Assembly: GCA_934486495.1 (NCBI GenBank)
Contig: CAKSPW010000067.1
Coordinates: 1 to 12,012 of the forward strand
Direction: 5' to 3'
Source: an uncultured Clostridia bacterium
Lineage (GTDB): Bacteria > Bacillota > Clostridia > UBA1381
DNA: 12,012 nt
The position numbers were made by a program, and so were the translations under genes. The notes under the pieces were generated by a model, which had not been told where the DNA came from, did not search any database, and worked only from the letters and a program-made list of their open reading frames with translations. Positions 5,938 to 12,012 of the stretch are shown one piece after another (position 1 is the first letter of the stretch; every line of letters starts with the position of its first letter).

Positions 5938-8087
5938 CTTTTCCTCCGTTTTTTTCTGTGTTCGTTAAATTTTGAAATAAGCGAATGCGATGCATCCTCC
6001 GACAAAATAAAATCTATTGACCTAAGCGTCGTATCGCACCTTACAACCATAACCGAAACCATATCTCCGACAGAGTATGTTCTTCGGCTTCTCTCGCCGA
6101 TAAGTGACTGCGTATTCTCATCACAAATAAAATAATCCTCCGTCATGTTTTCAAGCCTTATAAGTCCCTCTGCGCCGTTTTCCAGCTCAACAAACATACC
6201 GAAATTTGTAACGCCCGATACAATTCCGTCAAAATCACACCCGATATACTGTGACATATAAACAGTCTTTAACAAATCATCGCAATCACGCTCGCACAAA
6301 TCCGCCGCCGTTTCCGTTTCGGTCGAATGCTTTGCCGCCTTTGCCGCAAACTGCTTGCTGACAGCGTCGCTGCCGAACATTGATTTAATTGCTCTGTGCA
6401 CAACCAAATCCGGATAACGGCGTATGGGTGATGTAAAATGGCAGTAGTATTTAGCCGCCAAACCGAAATGACCGAGATTTTGCGCCTTGTACTCCGCTTT
6501 CATAAGGGAACGCAGCATTGTTTTTGACACAATTCTTTCGTACGGCGTATTTTTCACCTTTTCCAAAATCTGTTCAAAAGCTTTCGGCTTAACCGGGTTA
6601 TCCTCATCTATTTTCCCCTTGAGTGACAAGCCGAGCGGACGCAAAAACGACTGAAAGCTGAGCACCTTATCTACCGACGGCGGCTGATGGACACGGTAAA
6701 TGCACGCAAGTTCCGCCCAATACGCATACTCGGCAACAGTTTCATTTGCCGCAAGCATAAATTCCTCTATAAGCCTGTTTGACTCGCCACGCTCGAGCGG
6801 CCGAATATCAGTCGGCAAACCTTCGCTGTTTGTTATAATCTCCGCCTCGGGAAAATCAAAATCAATTGCACCGCGCGCAAATCTGCTTTTTCTCAAAATT
6901 GCCGCAAGCTCACGCATACTGCATAAATCCGAATAAATATCCGGATACTCACGTTTTAAACCGGCATCATTTTCAAAAAGCTCGTTCAGCCTTTCATACG
7001 TAAGCCGTCTGCACGAGCGAATAACGCCTTTTGTTATTTTATTTTGCATTATTTTCCCGCTTCGGTCTATTTCCATAAAAACAGATAACGTCAGCCTGTC
7101 AACACCAGGATTGAGTGAGCAAATACCGTTTGACAGTTTTTCGGGAAGCATGGGAATTACCCTATCCGGTATATAAACACTGTTTCCCCTTGTATATGCC
7201 TCATTATCAAGCGCACTGCCGGGTGTTACGTACTCGCTGACATCGGCTATATGAACGCCCAAATAATAGTTTCCGTTTTCAAGTATATCAATGCTTACGG
7301 CATCATCAAAGTCGCGTGCAAGCTCTCCGTCTATGGTAAATATTTTTTTATCCCTTAAATCGAGCCTGTCCTCGCTTATCGATATATCCTCGCTTATACC
7401 GTCAGCTTCGTCAAGCGTTTTTCTTTCAAATTCGGTTTTTATTTTATTGCCGATAAGTATTCCCTCAACAAGGCTCGATATTTCATCGGCCCTGCCCAAA
7501 ACACGCAAAACTCTGCCGTATACACGTCTGTCATTCGACACATTAAGCTCGCCAACGCACACCCTGTCACCGACAGATGCACCCTCAGCGCACGCAAGCC
7601 TTATATAAATATCATTCAAAAAGCGAGGGTCATCGGGATGCAATACAAAATGCTTTCCTTTTTTGGTGTAAATAACACCGACAACATCGCTGTCAGCACG
7701 CTTTAATACTCTTACAATACTCGCTTCAGTCCTGTTTCCGCTGCCGCTTTTGTGCTGTGCAAGAACAGTATCGCCGTTTAGTGCATTGCCGAAATCCTTA
7801 TTACTGACGTAAATATCATCGCCGTCCTCACGAACGATAAACGCAAATTTTCCGCTCGGATGACATTTTAAAACTCCGCTGTAACGTTGTCCCTTTGCAT
7901 TTGCCGGAAAATATCTGCCCTTTTTACCGCATATGATTTTGCCCTCATTTTCAAGTTCCGACAAAATACCTTCAAGCTCCGCCATGCCATCCTTAGGCAC
8001 ATCGAGCATTACCGCAAGCTCCTCTTTCTTAAGAGGTATATAGTTTTTCGACTGCAAATATGCAAGAACCTTTTCTTTTCTATCCAT
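5934..8087 (-). CDS. rnr: Ribonuclease R
   Basis: This is a 717-residue 3'-to-5' exoribonuclease of the RNB family that degrades structured RNA, including rRNA and faulty mRNA. Domains: a winged-helix-like N-terminus (1-60), two cold-shock domains (about 65-220, with FAFIVREDGDDIYV at 81-94), the RNB catalytic domain (about 245-570) and an S1 domain (about 613-697, GIVSGVTNFGMFVELENGAEGLI in the middle). The catalytic acidic cluster is intact: D253, D259, D261 and D262 in TIDGELARDFDDAVSI. HFTSPIRRYPDLVVHR (550-565) is the typical RNB C-terminal motif. The C-terminus is a short basic tail (RKKRRKR), shorter than the long lysine-rich tail of E. coli RNase R, as is common in Bacillota. The ATG at 8085-8087 has AGAGGA about nine bases upstream. 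It is not next to smpB or secG as in many Bacillota, but lies between a DUF1294 gene and an rRNA methyltransferase gene. Confidence 0.95.
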   Translation of the reverse strand: MDRKEKVLAYLQSKNYIPLKKEELAVMLDVPKDGMAELEGILSELENEGKIICGKKGRYFPANAKGQRYSGVLKCHPSGKFAFIVREDGDDIYVSNKDFGNALNGDTVLAQHKSGSGNRTEASIVRVLKRADSDVVGVIYTKKGKHFVLHPDDPRFLNDIYIRLACAEGASVGDRVCVGELNVSNDRRVYGRVLRVLGRADEISSLVEGILIGNKIKTEFERKTLDEADGISEDISISEDRLDLRDKKIFTIDGELARDFDDAVSIDILENGNYYLGVHIADVSEYVTPGSALDNEAYTRGNSVYIPDRVIPMLPEKLSNGICSLNPGVDRLTLSVFMEIDRSGKIMQNKITKGVIRSCRRLTYERLNELFENDAGLKREYPDIYSDLCSMRELAAILRKSRFARGAIDFDFPEAEIITNSEGLPTDIRPLERGESNRLIEEFMLAANETVAEYAYWAELACIYRVHQPPSVDKVLSFQSFLRPLGLSLKGKIDEDNPVKPKAFEQILEKVKNTPYERIVSKTMLRSLMKAEYKAQNLGHFGLAAKYYCHFTSPIRRYPDLVVHRAIKSMFGSDAVSKQFAAKAAKHSTETETAADLCERDCDDLLKTVYMSQYIGCDFDGIVSGVTNFGMFVELENGAEGLIRLENMTEDYFICDENTQSLIGERSRRTYSVGDMVSVMVVRCDTTLRSIDFILSEDASHSLISKFNEHRKKRRKR

Positions 8088-8110
8088 TTAATAAATCCTC
8101 TTTATTATAC

Positions 8111-8635
8111 TTACGACAAATAAAGCCAAAATCCGAAAAATCCCATTACAAAGCTGAAAATCAACAACTGAACAATGAGCATCACCATAACGCCTATCGT
8201 AAATTTCGGCTTAAGTGTTTTATGATGATATACCTTCATACCGATAAATCCGCCGAGTGCACCGCCCCAAAAACAACGTGACATAAGCTTTCTTTCGCTT
8301 ATACGGTCATATTTTCTGCTTCTCTTAGGCAAATTATCCTTAGGCGGAGCCTGTTTTGCTTTTATCTTGTCAAGTTTGAAAAGACGAAATGCCGATATAT
8401 TTATGCATATAATATAAATTATTATAATAACGGCAAAACCGCCGCTTACAAAATGCTCCTGAAGGATTTTGGATTTTGACGGAAGAATGGGTATGTTTAT
8501 GCTTTCAAGAAATGAGCTCAAACGAGTATAGGCAGATGAAAATATCATATACAGCCCCCAAAATGCCGCCGTTAAAATCTCACCCAAAAATGATACAAAC
8601 CCCTTTAGCGTATCTAAAAAATCTCCGCCGTTCAT
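8111..8635 (-). CDS. DUF1294 membrane protein with N-terminal extension
   Basis: The protein has 174 residues. The DUF1294 core runs from about 63 to the end: a membrane helix (65-82), FKLDKIKAK (86-94), SERKLM (113-118), GGALGGFIGMKVYHHKT (124-140, with the family's H-K-T) and final hydrophobic segments (146-172). Two things differ from the usual short family member: an extra N-terminal region of about 60 residues with a hydrophobic or amphipathic stretch (13-34), and a longer basic loop (95-112, QAPPKDNLPKRSRKYDR) before SERKL. The function of DUF1294 is unknown; in other bacteria the domain is sometimes fused to a cold-shock domain, which suggests a link to RNA or stress. Here it sits 23 bp before rnr, whose product carries cold-shock domains, and 21 bp after mutS2. 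GGAGGG ends seven bases before the ATG and supports this start. Confidence 0.82.
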   Translation of the reverse strand: MNGGDFLDTLKGFVSFLGEILTAAFWGLYMIFSSAYTRLSSFLESINIPILPSKSKILQEHFVSGGFAVIIIIYIICINISAFRLFKLDKIKAKQAPPKDNLPKRSRKYDRISERKLMSRCFWGGALGGFIGMKVYHHKTLKPKFTIGVMVMLIVQLLIFSFVMGFFGFWLYLS

Positions 8636-8656
8636 CTAAAATCCCTCCTCATCGCA

Positions 8657-11038
8657 CTATAATTCAACTACCGTTACGCCGTTTTCGCCCTCGCCGTATC
8701 TGCCGTTTCGATAGCTTTTTACACGCTTATTTCTTCTCAGGTAATCCTGAATTTGCTTTCTGAGTATTCCGCTGCCTTTTCCGTGAATAATTGTAACGGT
8801 TGACACACCGGCAAGCAGGCAATCATCCAAAAACTTGCTGACGTTATCTATTGCCTCCTCAGAATTTTGACCTCTTACATCGACCTCGGTTGACGCCGTC
8901 TTTGTCTTTGACTCAAATGAACGCACCGTCTTCATATACTTGTTTGCAAGAAGCTTTGACTCATCAGTTTCTGCTTTTCTTATGTTAGAAATATGAACAT
9001 CCATTTTAATTATCCCTGCCTGAACTCTTACAATTCCGTTCTTGTCAGGCTCTTTTAAAACAGTTGCATCTTGATTCATATCAACAATTTTTACCGTTGT
9101 ACCCGGCTTCAAATCTTTCGGAGGCTCAGCAAACGTGCGTCTTGGCTTTGCGGCATTTTTCATTTTCTTGTCGATTGACTCTTCTTTCTTTTTAAGGTCG
9201 CCCTTCAAATTCTGAATTTTCTCGCCCGAGCTGTTTTTACCGCTTTGCTTCATTTTTTCAAGCTCTCGTATAATTCGGTTTGCCTCGTCCCTTGCGTCCA
9301 TGACGATTATTTTCGCCTCACGTGTGGCGCTGTCTAAAATCTTACTCTTGCTCTCTTTAAATTTCTTTCTTTCCTCCTCAAGTGCCGCACGCTCTTTTGC
9401 AAGCTCTGCCTTGAGGCTCTCTGCCGTTTCGCTTTCTCGTCTTGCCTTTTCCCGACTGATTTCAAGGTCGGTTATAACATCCTCAAAATGAACACTCTCA
9501 TCTGTTAAAAGCTCATTTGCCCTGTCTATAACACGCTTATCAAGCCCCAAACGTTTCGAAATTGCAAATGCGTTTGACTTTCCCGGCACTCCTATAAGAA
9601 GGCGATATGTCGGCTTAAGCGACTCTACATCAAACTCACATGACGCATTTTCAACGCCCTTTGTCGAAAGTGCAAAAAGCTTAAGCTCGCTGTAATGCGT
9701 TGTTGCGATAGTCCTTACGTTTCTCTTTCTTAAAAACTCCAGAACGGAAATTGCAAGCGCCGCACCTTCTGTCGGGTCTGTACCTGCGCCAAGCTCATCA
9801 AAAAGCGCAAGTGAACCGGGAGTACAGTTTTCAAGTATCGATACGATATTTACCATATGTGATGAAAACGTTGAAAGGCTTTGCTCTATCGACTGCTCAT
9901 CACCTATGTCGGCAAACACATTCTCAAAAACTGCCATACTGCTGCCCTCGCTTGCCGGAATATGAAGTCCGGACGCCGTCATAAGCGCAAACAAGCCTAC
10001 CGTTTTAAGCGTTACGGTCTTACCGCCGGTATTCGGGCCTGTTACAACAAGAGTGTCAAAATCTTTACCCAAATAAATATCATTTGCCACAACCTTGTCC
10101 TTATCTATAAACGGATGGCGGGCGCTTTTAAGCTCCACAATGCCGTCCGAGTTCAAATGCGGCTCGTTTCCGCCCATATCAAGCGAAAATGCCGCCTTAC
10201 AAAACCAAAAATCAAGATCGCAAATAACACGGTAGTTTACAAAAAGCGTATGTCCGCACTCACCGACAAGCTCGGAAAGCTCAAAAAGAATGCGTTCAAT
10301 TTCACGCTCCTCCCTGCCCTTTAAGTCTCTGATTTCGTTATTAGACTGAACGACGCTCATAGGCTCGATAAAAAGCGTTGCGCCGCTTGCCGAGGTATCG
10401 TGTACAATTCCCGAAACCTCCTGACGATATTCACTTCTTACCGGAATCACAAAGCGATCGTTTCTCACACTCACAAGCGCATCCTGAAGATATTTTTTAT
10501 AGTGCGTGCTTTTTATCATGGAGTTGAGACTTTCACGGATTTTTGCATTAAGCGACTTTATCCGTCTGCGAATTGCCGCAAGCTCGGCCGATGCATCATC
10601 GGCTATTTCCTCCTCTGACAAAATGCACGAATTTATTTTGTCCTCTGTCTGTTTTGCGGTAATTATACTCTCCGCCGCCTCTTTTAAAACACTGCCCGTA
10701 TTAAAATCGGATAAATACGACTTCATACGGCGTGAAACATACAAAAGCCTTGATATTTTCAAAAGCTCCGCACAGTTTAATGCTCCGCCCATCTCAACTC
10801 TTTTCACGCTTCCCGACGGGTCATCTGCCGCAAGATTTACAGGCGGCGCACCGAATTTTAAAGAGCATGACACTGCCTCGCTCGTTTGAGCCTGCGCTCC
10901 GGCAACCTCGTCAAAATCATGCAACGGCTCAAGCGACAGTATTCTTTCCTTCACGGCTTCATTTTCGGTATACGCCGCTAATTTTTCAAGGAGCTTGTCA
11001 AATTCAAGCACCCTGTACGTTTTATTTTGAAATTTCAT
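8657..11038 (-). CDS. mutS2: MutS2 ATPase/endonuclease (RqcU)
   Basis: The 793-residue protein is full length for the family. It lacks the mismatch-recognition domains of MutS1. Layout: lever/clamp helices (about 1-290), ABC-type ATPase (about 295-515) with Walker A GPNTGGKT (334-341), Walker B and the following loop LALFDELGAGTDP (410-422) and the TTHY histidine (446-449), a long charged coiled coil (about 520-630), a small beta domain with KPGTTVKIVD (644-653), and a C-terminal Smr nuclease domain (about 715-793) with VDVRG (719-723) and HGKGSG (752-757). The Smr motifs deviate slightly from the common LDLRG and HGKGTG, but the key residues are kept. MutS2 suppresses homologous recombination in some bacteria; in B. 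subtilis it also splits collided ribosomes. The neighbours here (rnr, engB, an rRNA methyltransferase) fit the ribosome role. GGAGAGG ends about five bases before the ATG. Confidence 0.95.
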   Translation of the reverse strand: MKFQNKTYRVLEFDKLLEKLAAYTENEAVKERILSLEPLHDFDEVAGAQAQTSEAVSCSLKFGAPPVNLAADDPSGSVKRVEMGGALNCAELLKISRLLYVSRRMKSYLSDFNTGSVLKEAAESIITAKQTEDKINSCILSEEEIADDASAELAAIRRRIKSLNAKIRESLNSMIKSTHYKKYLQDALVSVRNDRFVIPVRSEYRQEVSGIVHDTSASGATLFIEPMSVVQSNNEIRDLKGREEREIERILFELSELVGECGHTLFVNYRVICDLDFWFCKAAFSLDMGGNEPHLNSDGIVELKSARHPFIDKDKVVANDIYLGKDFDTLVVTGPNTGGKTVTLKTVGLFALMTASGLHIPASEGSSMAVFENVFADIGDEQSIEQSLSTFSSHMVNIVSILENCTPGSLALFDELGAGTDPTEGAALAISVLEFLRKRNVRTIATTHYSELKLFALSTKGVENASCEFDVESLKPTYRLLIGVPGKSNAFAISKRLGLDKRVIDRANELLTDESVHFEDVITDLEISREKARRESETAESLKAELAKERAALEEERKKFKESKSKILDSATREAKIIVMDARDEANRIIRELEKMKQSGKNSSGEKIQNLKGDLKKKEESIDKKMKNAAKPRRTFAEPPKDLKPGTTVKIVDMNQDATVLKEPDKNGIVRVQAGIIKMDVHISNIRKAETDESKLLANKYMKTVRSFESKTKTASTEVDVRGQNSEEAIDNVSKFLDDCLLAGVSTVTIIHGKGSGILRKQIQDYLRRNKRVKSYRNGRYGEGENGVTVVEL

Positions 11039-11062
11039 TTTACCTCTCCGTCAATGAAAAGC

Positions 11063-11665
11063 TCAATAATCACTGTCCTCGGGGGCACGCATCATCTCTA
11101 TCATATCCCAAACCGTATACTTTCCCTCGTCATTGGTATTTGTAAACGGTACAAGAATATCGTCCTCCGTCAATGACAGCACTTCCCATATTCTTTCCAT
11201 TTTTTCTTCAATTTCTCTTTTCCTAAGCTTATCGGTTTTTGTTGCAACAACTATTACTCTGTCGTGATAATGCCTTATCCAATCACACATTAAAATATCG
11301 TCTTTTGTAGGGTCATGGCGTGAATCGACAAGCAACACGGTTTGCACAAGTTCATCTCTGTTTGCAAGATAATCCTCCATCATCTTGCCCCACTTTTCAA
11401 CATCGCTCTTAGGTCTTTTCGCATAGCCGTAGCCCGGCAAATCCACAAGATGAACGGTATCGTCAACGTTGTAAAAATTAATTGTAATTGTCTTTCCGGG
11501 AGTACCGCTCACACGTGCAAACGATTTTCTGTTTAAAAGCTTGTTTATCAGTGATGATTTTCCTACGTTTGACCTTCCGGCAAACGCAAACTCGGGTATA
11601 TTATCCTTTGGATACTGATCCTTTCTTACAGCCGAAACGGTAAGCTTTACATTATTTATATTCAT
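11063..11665 (-). CDS. engB: Ribosome biogenesis GTPase EngB (YsxC/YihA)
   Basis: This 200-residue TRAFAC-class GTPase is needed for late assembly of the 50S subunit and is essential in several bacteria. G motifs: G1 GRSNVGKS (30-37), the switch I region around TPGKT (55-59), G3 DLPG (75-78) with the following YGYAKRP typical of EngB, and G4 TKTD (142-145). The G5 region, normally FSS or FSA followed by a charged loop, reads PFTNTNDEGK (173-182), so it is slightly unusual but in place. The ATG at 11663-11665 is preceded by AAAGGAAA. It lies 20 bp after lon, the same lon-engB order as lonA-ysxC in Bacillus, and 24 bp before mutS2. Confidence 0.95.
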   Translation of the reverse strand: MNINNVKLTVSAVRKDQYPKDNIPEFAFAGRSNVGKSSLINKLLNRKSFARVSGTPGKTITINFYNVDDTVHLVDLPGYGYAKRPKSDVEKWGKMMEDYLANRDELVQTVLLVDSRHDPTKDDILMCDWIRHYHDRVIVVATKTDKLRKREIEEKMERIWEVLSLTEDDILVPFTNTNDEGKYTVWDMIEMMRAPEDSDY

Positions 11666-11685
11666 TCTGTTTCCTTTCTGCCGCC

Positions 11686-12012
11686 TTAGCAGACAGCGTG
11701 CTTTATAACCTCATCCATTGTTTTAACCGGAATAAACGTCATTTCATTTTTTATCGTTTCCGGAATTTCATCAAGATCCTTTATGTTATCATGCGGAATA
11801 ATAACTGTATTTATACCGGCACGATGCGCCGCAAGACTTTTTTCCTTAAGTCCGCCGATAGGAAGCACTCTGCCTCTGAGAGTAATTTCTCCCGTCATGG
11901 CAACATCGCATTTTACCTTCTTTCCGGTGAGAGCCGAAAATACCGCAAGCGCCATCGTAATACCTGCCGACGGGCCGTCCTTCGGCACTGCTCCTTCAGG
12001 TACGTGTATATG
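11686..12012 (-). CDS. lon: ATP-dependent protease Lon, C-terminal part (partial)
   Basis: Only the last 108 codons are in the window; the frame runs off the right edge, and the visible fragment begins HIHVPEGAVPKDGPSAG. This is the S16 proteolytic domain. The catalytic serine lies in KDGPSAG (residue 15 of the fragment) and the catalytic lysine in PIGGLKEK (residue 58). Their spacing of 43 residues is the same as S679-K722 in E. coli Lon. The GTG at 11986-11988 is an internal valine, not a start. Lon is a cytoplasmic AAA+ protease that removes misfolded and short-lived regulatory proteins. LonA and LonB share this domain, so the subtype cannot be told from this piece, although the engB neighbour favours LonA. 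The stop at 11686-11688 is followed 20 bp later by engB. Confidence 0.95.
   Translation of the reverse strand, partial: HIHVPEGAVPKDGPSAGITMALAVFSALTGKKVKCDVAMTGEITLRGRVLPIGGLKEKSLAAHRAGINTVIIPHDNIKDLDEIPETIKNEMTFIPVKTMDEVIKHAVC

Noticed and set aside
8094..8120. TATAAT on the minus strand just ahead of rnr, as an internal promoter
   Set aside because: The only upstream hexamers at 16-17 bp (TTTTGG or ATTTTG) are poor -35 matches, so the case is too weak in AT-rich DNA.
9881..10324. 147-codon open frame on the plus strand opposite mutS2
   Set aside because: It lies wholly antisense to a highly conserved gene, its translation shows no family pattern, and it has no convincing ribosome binding site or promoter. 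The same holds for the other frames opposite rnr, mutS2 and the methyltransferase gene.
11686..11988. A separate 100-residue protein starting at the GTG at 11988
   Set aside because: The frame continues to the window edge and the sequence is the Lon S16 domain; the GTG is an internal valine codon.
1..12012. Mobile element, CRISPR array, defence system or toxin-antitoxin pair
   Set aside because: There is no transposase, integrase, repeat-spacer pattern, target duplication or nuclease-ATPase pair. The lone Cro/C1-type protein has no toxin partner: both its flanks are non-coding.

Overview
The window reads as a chromosomal segment of a spore-forming, low-to-moderate-GC Bacillota, most likely class Clostridia. 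The evidence is the sporulation gene spoIIP, the Clostridia/Bacilli-type proteins (MutS2 with an Smr domain, a LiaF-like membrane protein, a lon-engB neighbourhood), strong GGAGG-type ribosome binding sites and consensus TTGACA/TATAAT promoters. I see no rRNA, tRNA, CRISPR array, insertion sequence, prophage gene or plasmid function. The gene order looks like ordinary core chromosome. I did not find a clear, previously undescribed multi-gene system; the observations below are mostly small or contextual.

Left part, + strand (1-1896): the 3' end of an unidentified gene overlaps a TTG-initiated gene for a predicted secreted lipoprotein with an RsiV-type DUF3298 domain. This is followed 38 bp later by spoIIP, the engulfment peptidoglycan hydrolase. 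A 14-bp-stem hairpin (2008-2045) separates this run from the converging gene on the other strand.

Middle, - strand (2111-3550): two single-gene units. One is a LiaF-like four-helix membrane protein with an extended -10 promoter. The other is a small Cro/C1-type DNA-binding protein with a perfect TTGACA-17-TATAAT promoter overlapped by direct repeats, and its own terminator. The AT-rich spacers between them hold promoters, terminators and an inverted repeat.

Right part, - strand (3678-12012): eight closely packed genes read leftwards: lon (3' end only), engB, mutS2, a DUF1294 membrane protein, rnr, an RlmL/YpsC-type 23S rRNA methyltransferase, and two short ChrA-family membrane proteins. Gaps are 12-24 bp, with one 4-bp ATGA overlap, so they probably form one transcription unit whose promoter lies beyond the right edge. 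Its theme is protein and RNA quality control plus ribosome biogenesis: Lon (proteolysis), EngB (50S assembly), MutS2 (in recent work a collided-ribosome splitting factor as well as a recombination suppressor), RNase R (degradation of structured RNA) and an rRNA methyltransferase. The ChrA pair at the distal end and the DUF1294 protein in the middle are the parts whose role there is not explained.
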